A DNA stretch of 36,555 nt, taken from NCBI RefSeq assembly GCF_001417955.2, contig NZ_LKTM01000348.1, forward strand, positions 1 to 36,555, written 5' to 3'. The translations under genes were made by a program, and so were the position numbers. The notes under the pieces are model-generated. The model saw nothing but the letters and a program-made list of their open reading frames with translations. It searched no databases and was not told the origin of the DNA. Source of the DNA: Mycobacterium gordonae (lineage in GTDB: Bacteria > Actinomycetota > Actinomycetes > Mycobacteriales > Mycobacteriaceae). This document shows, piece by piece, positions 7,357 to 16,528 of the stretch (the stretch's first letter is position 1; each line of letters begins with the position of its first letter).

Positions 7357-10346
7357 GCGGCTTGGCCTGGGGTGGTGTCGTAGGCGCGGTGCACGCCCGT
7401 GTCGGGTTCGGCGGCGACCCAGATGGGGGATTTGCGGCGGAATTCGTCGACGAAGAATCCGTAGCCTTGCCGCTGGCCGCGGTGAGCGTCACCTGCGGTG
7501 GTGTTCTCGTCGTGGTTGTCGAAGGTGGTGGGGTCGCGCATTTCGTGGGCGCAGGGTTGGGCCAGGAAGAATTCTTCGATGTCGCCGTAGTCGTCGGCGC
7601 GGATACCGACTTTGCCAGCGACTTGTCGTGCGAGGTCGTCGTTTTCGAACGGCATGATCAGTTGTTGGGTGATGAATTCGTCGCCCATCAGGGCGAGGTC
7701 TTTGATGGGGTTCTGGGTGATGATCAGCAATCCGGTGTAGTGCTTGCGAGCGCGGCGGCTGATCAGGTGGGCGTCATCGGCGCCGGCGCGGCTGTTGAGC
7801 AGCCCGGCGGCTTCCTCGAGGACGATGAGCCCGAAGCGCTGCGGGTCGGCGAAGAAGGTGACCCGCGCCAGGCGCACCAGCATGCCGTAGATGGCGACTG
7901 AGGCGCGCTTGCGGTCCGACAGGTTGGCGGCCAGGTGCGGGGTGCTCATTTCCTCGGCGGTGGGCAGGTCCAGGCTGCCGGTGAGCCAGACCGTGACATC
8001 GAGGGTGGCCAGGTCGGGCACGGGCAGGGTGTCATCGAAGATGGCGCGGGTGAAGTCGTAGGTGGCCCAGGATTGCAGGGCGGCCAGGATGGGGGCGAGG
8101 TCCTCGGCGAGCCGGATGACCTGCGGTGCGCGGTCGTCGGGCCCGGTAGCGGGTGCCTGGATGCGGCTGATGTAGCTCATGAGAGCGGCGGTGCTGGTGA
8201 TGTCGAGGGCCGCCGCGACGTCGGCTTGCAGGATGGCGCGCAGGCGTTGCACGGCGACGCTGCGGCGGTCCAGGCTCATCATCGGGAGCATGTAGTCCAG
8301 CCAGTAGGCGGCGGCGACGTCGGCGGGGAAGGTGCGCAGCGGGTCGCAGCTGAACTGGTCACCGGCCATGTCGATGACGGCTTTGTTGGGGACGTCGGCG
8401 AGGGCTTTTTCCCATTCGGTGCCGGGGTCGATGATGAATGCTTGTGCTCCGCGCTGGATTTCGGCGCGGGTGATGCGTTTGGCGGCATAGGATTTGCCGT
8501 AGCCCAGGGCGCCGCTGCAGACCAGGCAGGGGTTGCGGTTGCGGCGCGCGGTGCCGGGCAGGTCGAGCAGGACCGCGCTGCCCATCGCGTTGTGTCGGGT
8601 GAATCCGAGCAGGATTCCGGTGCTGTTGCCGACCATCGAGGAGGTGATCGGCACGAAGCGTGACCATTTGCGGGTGGTGGTGGGTTCGCTGAATTGGTCG
8701 GCGCCGGTTTTGTGGTGGGGTGCGCCGGGGTTGAAGGCGGCCCATAGCCGGGTTTGGGCGCCGCGGTAGTGACGGATGGCGATTTGGCCGGAGCCGGTGA
8801 GTTCTTCGCGCAACCGTTTGACGCTGTAGTCCAGGGTGGCTTGGTCGGGGGCGCCGACGGCGATCAGGAAGGCGGCTTGCAGGGGGCGTTCGTCGATGTT
8901 GGCGTCAAGTTGGCGGCGGTATTCGGCGAGTTGGTGTGCGGTGGTGAGCAGTTGGGCGTCGCCGTTGGCGACGTCGCGGCGCTGGGTGAACTGGTCGTCG
9001 AGGTTGCCTTTGGCGCGGTCGTTGCGCACCGATTCCATTTCGCGGCTCAGCGTGACGAGGTTGACGGCGAAGTCGAAGACCGCACCGGTGTCCAGGTCGT
9101 CGAGGGCTTGCAGGAATTCCGAGCCGGGGAACACGATGCCGGCCTTGGGCATGTCGACGACCGGCAGGATGGCCTGGTAGCTGTCGGGGTAGAGGCCATC
9201 AGGGCTGGCCACGCGCAGCGTTTTCACCGTCGACGGGATGCGGCGCACACCAGCGGTCCAGGCGCCGGCGGCGGCCACGGCCGCCGTGGCGGTGATCGCG
9301 GCCAGTGCGGGCAGCCCGGCTACGGCGCATACCGCGGCAATCACGCCGAGGATGGCCGCGCCCAGGTGCAGCGGCAACGCGCGCCCGCGGTGGTGGTGCT
9401 GGTCACCGGTGTCGAAGACCGCCTCGGGCAGTGTGGTGCCCTCGAGGCGACCGATCGCGTTGTGGTGGCGCGGCATGGGGTTGTCGAACACCCCACGCCA
9501 GGCGTTGTGCCGCCAAAACCAGTTGGTCATGTCTTCGGTAACCGCTACGGGGGTGAATTCTTCGGGCAGGGCGGTGATGACGTCGTGGGACAGCCGCTGG
9601 TAGGCGGCCACCGAATTGTCAGAGTCTTTGTCACGGCCAATCGCCCAGTCGCGCAGTTTGGCGGCTTGCCCCATGGGGCTGTGCCCCGCGCGGCCGGCGT
9701 CGACGGGGATGGCCAGCCAGAAGATGCGGGTGCGGGGGCGTTGCTCGGCGAGCACGGGCGCCATCTGGCGGCACGAGTTGATCCACTGCGGCTTGTCGCG
9801 GTGCCCGGCGAGCATGGCCCGCAGCAGCTGACGTTGACTTTGGGGCACGGACAGGCCGTAAATCCATGTCCCGGCGGGGATTTCACGGGCCAGGGTTTGG
9901 TGGCGGTCCGCCACCCCGGTGCGCCGTTTGGTCGATTGCAGATAGTAGGGCAGACCCGACAGCAGGTAGTGGGCGTAGACGCCGTGGCGGGTGAAGCTGA
10001 GGTTGCCGATCACGGTGTGCGGGGGGGCCAGCAGCGGATCACCGGTGCTGGTGACCTGCCGCGGGCACACGGTGCGCCACAGGCTGTGCAGGCGAAAAAG
10101 CAGGCTGGGCCGCCCACGTGGCAGCAGTGCGGCGCCACCGGCGGCGGTGGCGGTGATCAGTGCCCCGCCGATCAGGGTGGCGCGGGCGTGCCCGGAGTCG
10201 AGCATCGCCACGGTGAGCGCCACGGTCAGGACGGCACCGCCGTAAAGGCTGATAGCCACCGGCAGCCGCAGCGGTTTGTTGAACAAGATGTTGGTGTAGA
10301 CGGGGATGTCGTGCACACCTTTGAACAGCTGTGCTGATTCGGTCAT
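7353..10346 (-). CDS. virB4: VirB4-type ATPase of the conjugative type IV secretion system
   Basis: A 997-residue ATPase that powers channel assembly and DNA transfer. Near the N-terminus there are two membrane helices (about 28-76), with a second hydrophobic pair around 325-365. This resembles actinobacterial proteins in which a PrgI-like membrane part is joined to VirB4. The catalytic half has Walker A SGALGYGKS (about 610-618), Walker B LIVLEEAA (about 838-845) and the downstream ITQNP motif typical of VirB4/TraC. A clear AGGAG Shine-Dalgarno precedes the ATG at 10346. It sits between the small membrane gene upstream and the VirB6-like gene, with which it overlaps by four bases. Confidence 0.93.
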   Translation of the reverse strand: MTESAQLFKGVHDIPVYTNILFNKPLRLPVAISLYGGAVLTVALTVAMLDSGHARATLIGGALITATAAGGAALLPRGRPSLLFRLHSLWRTVCPRQVTSTGDPLLAPPHTVIGNLSFTRHGVYAHYLLSGLPYYLQSTKRRTGVADRHQTLAREIPAGTWIYGLSVPQSQRQLLRAMLAGHRDKPQWINSCRQMAPVLAEQRPRTRIFWLAIPVDAGRAGHSPMGQAAKLRDWAIGRDKDSDNSVAAYQRLSHDVITALPEEFTPVAVTEDMTNWFWRHNAWRGVFDNPMPRHHNAIGRLEGTTLPEAVFDTGDQHHHRGRALPLHLGAAILGVIAAVCAVAGLPALAAITATAAVAAAGAWTAGVRRIPSTVKTLRVASPDGLYPDSYQAILPVVDMPKAGIVFPGSEFLQALDDLDTGAVFDFAVNLVTLSREMESVRNDRAKGNLDDQFTQRRDVANGDAQLLTTAHQLAEYRRQLDANIDERPLQAAFLIAVGAPDQATLDYSVKRLREELTGSGQIAIRHYRGAQTRLWAAFNPGAPHHKTGADQFSEPTTTRKWSRFVPITSSMVGNSTGILLGFTRHNAMGSAVLLDLPGTARRNRNPCLVCSGALGYGKSYAAKRITRAEIQRGAQAFIIDPGTEWEKALADVPNKAVIDMAGDQFSCDPLRTFPADVAAAYWLDYMLPMMSLDRRSVAVQRLRAILQADVAAALDITSTAALMSYISRIQAPATGPDDRAPQVIRLAEDLAPILAALQSWATYDFTRAIFDDTLPVPDLATLDVTVWLTGSLDLPTAEEMSTPHLAANLSDRKRASVAIYGMLVRLARVTFFADPQRFGLIVLEEAAGLLNSRAGADDAHLISRRARKHYTGLLIITQNPIKDLALMGDEFITQQLIMPFENDDLARQVAGKVGIRADDYGDIEEFFLAQPCAHEMRDPTTFDNHDENTTAGDAHRGQRQGYGFFVDEFRRKSPIWVAAEPDTGVHRAYDTTPGQAA

Positions 10347-10409
10347 GGGAAGGCTCCTGAACCCGCTGTCGGGTGCGGTGTGTCGGGGGTTGTTGCGCGC
10401 GATGGGGTG

Positions 10410-10697
10410 TTATTGGCCGAATTGGCCGGTGGTGATGCCAGTGCGGTCGGTGGTGCGTTTGGCCGAGGTGTAGATGGCGTAGCCCGAGCCCACGACGACG
10501 GCCACCACAACGGCGACCAGGGCCCAGGCGACGGTTTCGCCGATGCGTCCGCCGAAGAAGGCGCCGGCGGCGCGGGTGCCCCCGGCGAGCAGGATCAAGA
10601 TGACCAGGACGCCGACACCGATGGTGTAGAGCGAGTGGCTGCCAGAGACCAGGTCGGTGGCAGCCAGCAGGGTCGGGGCGGTGGTAGCGAGAAACAT
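10410..10697 (-). CDS. Small two-helix membrane protein of the conjugation operon
   Basis: A 95-residue protein with two long hydrophobic helices (about 23-48 and 53-77) separated by a short GGRIGE turn, and a polar C-terminus. Size, topology and position next to virB4 recall VirB2 pilin-like or VirB3-like subunits of conjugation systems, but no decisive motif is present. AAAGGAAA lies seven bases before the ATG at 10697. It is separated from virB4 by 63 bp containing a small hairpin (ACCCG / CGGGT). Confidence 0.75.
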   Translation of the reverse strand: MFLATTAPTLLAATDLVSGSHSLYTIGVGVLVILILLAGGTRAAGAFFGGRIGETVAWALVAVVVAVVVGSGYAIYTSAKRTTDRTGITTGQFGQ

Positions 10698-10739
10698 TGG
10701 TGAATTTCCTTTCGTGGGTGGGGAATTGGGTGTCGCATG

Positions 10740-11666
10740 TTAGCGCGGCGCTGCGGCCGCGGCGGGGATGACGGGGGTCAGTTCGGCGCCCGCGGCCAGT
10801 AGCGGTGCGTAGTCCAGGCCGGTGACGCTCCAGCGGCCGGAGGTGACTTTCAGCGCGATCGGGTAGTCCAGTTGCACGGGGGCAAATTGGGCGGTGACGG
10901 CGCTGACGGTGGCCAGCACATGCAGCGTGGTGCCCTCGGCGGGCACCGTGTCTTCGGGTGCGGAGTGGTTGGCAACGAGTTTGGTGACTTGGGCCGAGCG
11001 GTAGTCCGCGGCGGCCAGGAGTCCGGAGTCAGGGGTGACGTAGCGTTCCAGCCCCGGCGCAGCGGTCAAGAAGCTGCTAACGAAGCCGCTGACGGTGGCG
11101 AAGGCCGGTGAGGTGGCAGCCAGGGCGCTGGGGTAGCCCAGGGGTGCATCCGCGCCGACACCGGGGCCGTTGATGCGGGCGGGTAGCGCGTTGGCCCGCA
11201 CGCCGTAGCGGGTGTAGAGGACGGGCAGCCGGTAGTAGGTGGTGTGGGGGGTGGCGGCTTCAAAGGGCCGTTCGGCCACGGTGATGACCACGCTCCATTG
11301 CTGGGTGGTGTCGTTATCGCTGACCAGGGTGACCGCCGAGACCGCGGGGGAGCTGACGATCACGGCCGGGGTGGTGGGCAGGCGCAGCGGTTCGTGCAGT
11401 GACCAGCAGTCGTGCAGGGACTGCTGGCGGGCGGCGGTGGCGGTCAGCCAGCGGGTCACGCAGTCCTGGGCGTAGGAGCCGACCAGGGCGGTGCGGTTGA
11501 CCGCGCTGCGGGCGGGCCCGTCGACGTCGATCGGGTCGTCGGTGATCCAGCCCCAGATGGTGGATAGGGCCACGACGCTGCAGGCGCTCAAGCCCACGGC
11601 AGCCACAGCGCGGCGCAGGCCGGTGCCGCTGGCCTCGAGTCGGTGGCGCCAAGTATTGGTCAGCAT
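10740..11666 (-). CDS. TcpC/VirB8-like conjugation protein
   Basis: A 308-residue bitopic membrane protein: a short cytosolic N-terminus, one membrane helix (about 19-40), then a large outer domain containing repeated alpha+beta segments of the NTF2-like type found in TcpC and VirB8 (for example the tail LDYPIALKVTSGRWSVTGLD). VirB8-like proteins scaffold the inner-membrane channel. I chose the ATG at 11666. The frame is open much further upstream, but that extension is the antiparallel shadow of the neighbouring gene. It begins 14 bp after the stop of the preceding operon gene. Family assignment is by architecture and context. Confidence 0.78.
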   Translation of the reverse strand: MLTNTWRHRLEASGTGLRRAVAAVGLSACSVVALSTIWGWITDDPIDVDGPARSAVNRTALVGSYAQDCVTRWLTATAARQQSLHDCWSLHEPLRLPTTPAVIVSSPAVSAVTLVSDNDTTQQWSVVITVAERPFEAATPHTTYYRLPVLYTRYGVRANALPARINGPGVGADAPLGYPSALAATSPAFATVSGFVSSFLTAAPGLERYVTPDSGLLAAADYRSAQVTKLVANHSAPEDTVPAEGTTLHVLATVSAVTAQFAPVQLDYPIALKVTSGRWSVTGLDYAPLLAAGAELTPVIPAAAAAPR

Positions 11667-11680
11667 GGCGGTGCGCCTTC

Positions 11681-12943
11681 CTATTGGGGTGGGTGACCGA
11701 AGATCTTGATCGAGGAGATGGCAAAGGAGTTGTCGGCGGGGTCGGTGCGGGCGGGCTCGCCGGTCAATCCAGGTAGCACCGCGGGACTGCCCGCCGGTGG
11801 CGGCTCGGTAGCGGCCGGGCCGAGGACGTCGCCGAACAGCCCGCCGGAACCGGGTGCGGGGCTGGTGGTGGGGGCGGCGTCGGCGGGGGCGCGGCCAGTT
11901 TCCTGGATGAGCAGGATGACGCGGGAGGCCAGCACACCGCGCTCGGGCAGGGCTTTGGTGGCTTCGCCGTGCACACTGCCGGTGTCCTGAGAGATCGCGG
12001 TGGGTGGGCTGTCGTTGAAGCTCCATTGCACCCGGGTGGCGACGCGGTGTTGGTGCCACTGGTCAACCCCGGAACTGTCGGTGCCGACCCAGCCCGGCGT
12101 CAGCGAGACGGCGGTGATGAGCATGCTGCGCCCGAGGTTGAGCACGACGAATTCACCGGCGTTGCCGCCGGTCACGCACACCCATGCCTGAGTGGGGTCA
12201 GGGCTGGCCGCGGCCTGGGCGGCCGTCGAGCCAGGAAGGCAGCCCACCGAGGTCGCCGTGAAAGGGATCGTCGAGTCATGCTCCCCGGCCCCGGCGATGG
12301 TGGTGGGGGCGGCAACGACACTGAGGTGGGTGGTGGGCCCGCCGGCCTGGCCGGTCTCGGCGACGTGCGGCTCGGTGCGCATGGCCATCAGCGCTCCGCT
12401 GGCGACCAGGGCCGCGACCGCGGTCGCCCCGACGAAGCCGGCGGCGATCTTCTTGTTGTAGCGCGCCGCAGCCGGCGCCGCGGTGTCTTTGGTATCGCTC
12501 ACCGCGAGGTCGTCGCCGGTGGGCTGCGCCGCGCACGCGTCGGGGCTGTCGAGCGCGTCGGTGTCCCCTTTGTTGGGGCCGCTGTCAGCGTCGATGTCGT
12601 TGTCCGGCTTGGGTGAATCCAGATCGACGGGGGCCAGATCGACTGCGCTGGAATCGTTTTCCTGCGGCGGATCATCGACGTGGTCATGCCCATAGTGGGT
12701 GGTTGCGCCGATGCCGGCGGGCGATGAACCGCGCGGCGCCGCAGATTCTGCAAAACCGGTAGGAGTCTGGTCGCCGGGGTCCTCGGCGGGTCCGGCGTCG
12801 TCGATGTCGGGCGGGTCGAGGGCACCGGGATCGTCGGGGTGCGCCAGGACACCGACTCCGGAGTCGTCAACCTCAAGATCACTGAGGAAGTCAAGGGAGC
12901 GGTCCACGAAGTGGACATCGTCGTCGGTGGATGGCCCGGTCAT
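11681..12943 (-). CDS. Membrane-anchored protein with discoidin-like C-terminal domain, first gene of the T4SS operon
   Basis: A 420-residue protein with three parts. The first is a long acidic, disordered cytosolic N-terminus (about 1-155, rich in Asp and Pro). The second is one membrane helix (about 162-185, starting KKIAAGFVGATAVAAL). The third is an outer domain with the pattern GEFVVLNLGRSMLITAVSLTPGW, W..HRVATRVQWSFND and a final ISSIKIFGHP strand. These strands match the jelly-roll (F5/8-type, NADase-type glycan-binding) fold seen in other actinobacterial membrane proteins. I infer a structural or wall-binding role in mating. The ATG at 12943 is chosen; an in-frame GTG at 13054 is an alternative. 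It is divergent from the gene at 13195. Confidence 0.75.
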   Translation of the reverse strand: MTGPSTDDDVHFVDRSLDFLSDLEVDDSGVGVLAHPDDPGALDPPDIDDAGPAEDPGDQTPTGFAESAAPRGSSPAGIGATTHYGHDHVDDPPQENDSSAVDLAPVDLDSPKPDNDIDADSGPNKGDTDALDSPDACAAQPTGDDLAVSDTKDTAAPAAARYNKKIAAGFVGATAVAALVASGALMAMRTEPHVAETGQAGGPTTHLSVVAAPTTIAGAGEHDSTIPFTATSVGCLPGSTAAQAAASPDPTQAWVCVTGGNAGEFVVLNLGRSMLITAVSLTPGWVGTDSSGVDQWHQHRVATRVQWSFNDSPPTAISQDTGSVHGEATKALPERGVLASRVILLIQETGRAPADAAPTTSPAPGSGGLFGDVLGPAATEPPPAGSPAVLPGLTGEPARTDPADNSFAISSIKIFGHPPQ

Positions 12944-13054
12944 CGCCGGTGCCCGATCGGCATCGTCGCGGCGCACGCCGTGGCGATCACTGTTATCACA
13001 GCAAACTGTCGTGTGACGATGCGCAGGACGCGAAGCCCCGGACGCCACCCGCAC

Positions 13055-13194
13055 ATCGTGGCGGAACCGACACCCCTGAAAACATTGTGCACCATCGGCC
13101 GTATCCCTTTCTTCTTGGCTCAGCCTAAGGGATGCACTAACTCATATTCGACAGTTGTAGCGAAATACTTGGTCGGGTTGTTACGGTCTTTTCT
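13055..13194. promoter_or_regulatory. Divergent promoter region between the two transfer operons
   Basis: This is the only gap between the - strand mating-channel operon and the + strand coupling-protein operon, so both promoters should lie here. It is more AT-rich than its surroundings, holds a CTTGGCT / AGCC-TAAG imperfect hairpin near 13114, and contains TACGGT (13182-13187), a good TANNNT -10, seven bases before the GTG at 13195. Confidence 0.6.
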
Positions 13195-13629
13195 GTGAAA
13201 GCAATACCTGCCGACGGGATCGAGCGGTTAATGTTCTTTCTGGAGGACCGTCTGGCACAGCTGCGATGGACCCGCCAGGACCTGGCTGCCGCAGGCGGCC
13301 CAGCCCCCTCGACGCTGCGCAAAGCGCGGCTGCGCGAGGGACTGTTTGCGCCGCGGACGTTGGCGCAACTGGACTTCGCCCTGGGATGGCAAGAAGGCTC
13401 CGCGGAAGCCATCATGGCCGGCTCAAGTCCCGCGGTGCGAATATCAGACCTGGTCAACTCGTGTTCTGCGGGCATGGAGGCGGCGCTCGCCGACAGCGAA
13501 CGCTACCTGGTGGGGCGGTATGCGATGGAGTTGAAAAAGTTCCTCGACGATGTCGCGTTAAGGCTGAGCGGCTTTTACACTGAACCTGTACCCACCGCGG
13601 AGGGCGGCCCCGATGTCCGTCCCCGCTGA
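13195..13629 (+). CDS. Putative DNA-binding protein with lambda-repressor-like HTH
   Basis: A 144-residue protein. Residues about 7-65 read like an HTH in which WTRQDLAAAGGPAPSTLRKA forms the helix-turn-helix, followed by LRE and a helix ending LDFALGWQEGSAEAI. This layout is common in mycobacterial regulators. The C-terminal half is helical and unrecognised. No Shine-Dalgarno precedes the GTG at 13195, but a TANNNT -10 sits at the right distance for the transcript to begin at the GTG itself, so a leaderless mRNA is likely. It is the first gene of the coupling-protein operon and may regulate both divergent operons. The next gene starts inside its last 17 bases. Confidence 0.7.
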   Translation: MKAIPADGIERLMFFLEDRLAQLRWTRQDLAAAGGPAPSTLRKARLREGLFAPRTLAQLDFALGWQEGSAEAIMAGSSPAVRISDLVNSCSAGMEAALADSERYLVGRYAMELKKFLDDVALRLSGFYTEPVPTAEGGPDVRPR

Positions 13630-14272
13630 CAGGTTCGACGAGATCCGCCGCAAGTGGATCGCCCGTAACCAACGGACATTTATATTCCAGAAAAGGCGCG
13701 CCGAATTGTTGGCGCGCCAAATTAGGGACCGCGATACACAACGTACCGGCGCCCGTGTCGATACGGCCGATGATGACGTTATTCATCCGTGGTATATGCG
13801 GCCGGTGAAAACACCGTACGCAATGCTGGATTGGGCTATTTTGATGACCGGCGCGGTATTGGCACCGATCGGATGGCCGGTCGGTAAAGCGTTATCGAAA
13901 GCCATTGTGCAGCTAATCCCCGATGAGCTGCGGTCCTACCCGGTGGCGGCGTTGCTGTGGTCCGCGGCGCTGATCGGTGCCCCGATGCCGCTGATCTATG
14001 AGCCGGGGGAGTCGTTGTCCTCGGCGGTGCTGGCGCCGTGGCTTGCCGCCCAGATCCCGGCCGCGCTGCTCATCGCCGGCCTTTATGGCATCGCCGAAGG
14101 CTGGCTGGCTGTCGACGGGGCCCGGGATTGGTGGCCGATGAGCCCGGCCGAGGAAGCCGAGGAGATCGATTTCGGGTTCACCGGACCCGACGACATGACC
14201 GGGCCCGGGATCTTCCCCACCGGTGAAGATGACCCACCGGGTGACCCCAGCCCACCTAGAAGGAGACCCTGA
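13613..14272 (+). CDS. Membrane protein preceding the coupling ATPase
   Basis: A 219-residue protein with a basic N-terminal cytosolic region, membrane helices at about 71-92 and 106-150, a further hydrophobic stretch around 140-165 and an acidic Pro/Gly-rich tail. The coupling protein encoded next lacks membrane helices of its own, so I infer that this protein supplies the anchor, as split coupling proteins do in some Gram-positive systems. GGAGGG lies nine bases before the ATG. It overlaps the previous gene by 17 bases and the next by one (TGATG). Confidence 0.75.
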   Translation: MSVPADRFDEIRRKWIARNQRTFIFQKRRAELLARQIRDRDTQRTGARVDTADDDVIHPWYMRPVKTPYAMLDWAILMTGAVLAPIGWPVGKALSKAIVQLIPDELRSYPVAALLWSAALIGAPMPLIYEPGESLSSAVLAPWLAAQIPAALLIAGLYGIAEGWLAVDGARDWWPMSPAEEAEEIDFGFTGPDDMTGPGIFPTGEDDPPGDPSPPRRRP

Positions 14273-15675
14273 TGTCGCTCCGCTCGCCGTCCCCGTACTG
14301 CGGCTTTCACCGCCGAGAAGACAAACTGTCGTTGGCCGCCGGCGCGGCGCACGTGCTGGTGTCCGCGCCCACCGAGACCGGAAAAACCCGCGCCGTGCTG
14401 GCCCCGGCCGCCGTCCTGTGGGGCGGGCCAGCGGTCTGCGTGTCCTCCAAAGACGACCTGATGTGGCTGGTCTGTCAACGCCGTTGGGGACCAAAGCAAG
14501 TCATCGACCTACGCCCGGACTACTCCGCGGCCTACCCCGCGGACGTGCAGGTGCGCTCGTTTGACCCTACCGCGCTGATCACCACACCCGATGAAGCCGT
14601 GACGGTCGGCAACACGATGATGCAGATGGCCGCAGTCGGGACCGGCTCGGGCATCGATCAGGTCTCCGACGCCGGGCTCTGGGAGAACAACACCGAAGCC
14701 CCCCTGGCCGCGATGCTGTACGCGGCCTCACCGTGCGGCAACGGCAAAGGCATCGGCTGGGTGCTGCTAGCCACCGACAACATGGAAAAAGACGACAAGA
14801 AGCCCGACACGCCGGGCTGGCACGCCGCCGCACGCCAAGTCGAGAACCTCCCGTTGCTTCGCAACGGGCTGACGCGCACCCTGGCCATGGATGCCCGCAT
14901 GCGCGACAGCATCGCGCTGACCATGCGCAAAGCGGTCACACCGTGGATGCGCCTGGCACTGCGCGGCAGCACCGATCCCTCGTTCGACGAAACATTCCTC
15001 GACCAGCCTGATGCCACGCTGTTCATCCTCGCCCCCGCTGAAGGCGCGATCGCCGGCGCCGCCGTCACCTTGCTCGAGCACCTTGTGCGCCGCTGGCGCG
15101 GCAAAACTACCCGCAAAGAAATGCTGCACCGGCTACTGATCACCGTCGACGAGGCCGCCAACGTCGCCCCCATGCCCGCACTGCGCCGACACGTCTCGGA
15201 AGGCCGCGGCCTCGGAGTCAACCTACTGCTCTCGGTGCAGGCCTCGTGTCAGTTCGACACCGTCTACGGCAGCGCCTATGCCCGGGAGCTGCGCGCCACG
15301 TTCCCCGCAGCCCTGATCATGTACGGCGCTGATGAAATGGAGATGCTGCAACGCGCCGAACAATGGTCCCGCGAAACCACCCGCCGCCAAGAATCGTTCG
15401 ATCAGGCCAGCGGCGCCAAAACACTGTCCTCGCACCTAGGCCCGAGTCTGGACTACCGCAGGCTGCTCCCTCAAAACGTCGGCCACGCACGGCTGCTGCA
15501 CCGCGGCACCGCCGGCATCGCCACCGAACTGCCCGACTGGCCCGAATTTGTGCGCCGCTACGACCACGCCATAGACACCCTACTCAAAAGCGTTGCACCA
15601 CAGGTCAAACCACAAACACCGTGGGAATGGGTAGTCGCGCGCCACCGGCGCGCAAAAAAAGCAGGAGAACGATGA
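14272..15675 (+). CDS. VirD4/TraG-type coupling ATPase (T4CP)
   Basis: A 467-residue ATPase expected to link the relaxase-DNA complex to the mating channel and pump DNA. Walker A is SAPTETGKTRA (31-41), a TraG-type variant of GPTGSGKT. Walker B is LLITVDEAANVAPM (about 287-300), followed by the conserved GRG and LLLSVQA segment of TraG/TraD proteins. It lacks the N-terminal membrane helices of classical VirD4 and begins almost directly at the nucleotide-binding domain. The membrane protein encoded upstream probably compensates. The next gene overlaps its stop (ATGA). Confidence 0.92.
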   Translation: MSLRSPSPYCGFHRREDKLSLAAGAAHVLVSAPTETGKTRAVLAPAAVLWGGPAVCVSSKDDLMWLVCQRRWGPKQVIDLRPDYSAAYPADVQVRSFDPTALITTPDEAVTVGNTMMQMAAVGTGSGIDQVSDAGLWENNTEAPLAAMLYAASPCGNGKGIGWVLLATDNMEKDDKKPDTPGWHAAARQVENLPLLRNGLTRTLAMDARMRDSIALTMRKAVTPWMRLALRGSTDPSFDETFLDQPDATLFILAPAEGAIAGAAVTLLEHLVRRWRGKTTRKEMLHRLLITVDEAANVAPMPALRRHVSEGRGLGVNLLLSVQASCQFDTVYGSAYARELRATFPAALIMYGADEMEMLQRAEQWSRETTRRQESFDQASGAKTLSSHLGPSLDYRRLLPQNVGHARLLHRGTAGIATELPDWPEFVRRYDHAIDTLLKSVAPQVKPQTPWEWVVARHRRAKKAGER

Positions 15676-15953
15676 ACGCGGCACAGCTGCGCGCAGAACT
15701 GATCGAGGTCCTCGCCGGCACGCACGAGCCGATGACGACCAGCGCGGCGCGTAGCGCGCTGAGCCAAAGAGCCGGCGACCGGGTGCGGCCGGTAGTTGCC
15801 GAAGAGGTCTACCGGGCACTACTGATCCTGCAACGCCACGGCGCAGTACGCCGCGTTCACGACCAGCCAGGCCGGCTGTCCCACTGGGAGCTGACACACA
15901 ACGCTCAGCCACGAGCAGAGCAAGTCGATGAGCACCCACGTCTGGGCAGATGA
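15672..15953 (+). CDS. Small winged-helix-like protein
   Basis: A 93-residue protein with the ATG overlapping the coupling-protein stop and AGGAGAAC six bases upstream. Helices at about 3-15, 22-33 and 42-57, then a beta-wing-like segment (GAVRRVHDQPGRLSHWEL), suggest a winged helix that could bind DNA. No family recognised. Position in the coupling operon suggests an accessory role in transfer. Confidence 0.7.
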   Translation: MNAAQLRAELIEVLAGTHEPMTTSAARSALSQRAGDRVRPVVAEEVYRALLILQRHGAVRRVHDQPGRLSHWELTHNAQPRAEQVDEHPRLGR

Positions 15954-15993
15954 GCGTAAGCCGGCCACATCTACTGCTGTTGCGGGAGAGGCC

Positions 15994-16185
15994 ATGTGGA
16001 TCGTCGCAGTCGACGCCCTGGTGGTTGTGGTGTTGACGCTGATTTTCAGCTGCATCGCCGCTGGTGAGAACGAACTGACGACATGGCCAATGCCCGCGGG
16101 GCAGGTCTGCGGGCCCGCCGGCGTGCGTAGCTGTGTTGTCACGGCGGGGATTTCGATCAACACGGAGGGATGTCGTGAACGATAA
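15994..16185 (+). CDS. Small single-helix membrane protein
   Basis: A 63-residue protein beginning MWIVAVDALVVVVLTLIF, a single membrane helix, followed by an outer tail with three cysteines. I chose the ATG at 15994 because GGGAGAGG precedes it at proper spacing. An in-frame ATG at 15928, which overlaps the previous gene, would give 85 residues. Unrecognised. It lies within the operon and could be part of the transfer membrane complex. Confidence 0.6.
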   Translation: MWIVAVDALVVVVLTLIFSCIAAGENELTTWPMPAGQVCGPAGVRSCVVTAGISINTEGCRER

Positions 16186-16528
16186 AACAGAGACAACCGC
16201 TGACGCCGGTGCCGGCGTGGGCCCGCTCGACCAGGCAGAAACCATTAAGCCGGACAGGTATATCGCGACCGTCGAAGCCGAAGCGCTCCAATTGACCTCG
16301 GCGTCGGCAGCGACCATCGTCGAATGGCTGGGACTTGCTGACCGGTGCTGCTTTCCGGCTGGGGTCAACCCGGCCACCGGCGCCGACGAACCGGGCTATC
16401 TTCTGATCCCGACGCCGATCGGTGATGTGCGCGCCGACCTCGGCGACTACGTCGTGCAGCTCTCCGGCGGGGCGGCCTGGCCCTGCAAGCCCGAGGTATT
16501 CATTGCGGCCTACCGACGGCAACCATGA
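16175..16528 (+). CDS. Phage/plasmid-type hypothetical protein
   Basis: A 117-residue protein. The C-terminus, DYVVQLSGGAAWPCKPEVF, closely follows a pattern frequent in phage-encoded small proteins (GDWI, a short turn, then YPCKPDIF and a final aromatic). The function of those proteins is unknown to me. The GTG at 16175 is chosen because GGAGGG lies six bases upstream; the frame is open to 16133. The next gene overlaps by four bases. Confidence 0.7.
   Translation: MNDKTETTADAGAGVGPLDQAETIKPDRYIATVEAEALQLTSASAATIVEWLGLADRCCFPAGVNPATGADEPGYLLIPTPIGDVRADLGDYVVQLSGGAAWPCKPEVFIAAYRRQP

Noticed and set aside
8754..10337. 527-codon + strand open frame
   Set aside because: Antiparallel to virB4. 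Composition is the Gly/Val/Arg-rich shadow expected from high-GC coding sequence on the other strand.
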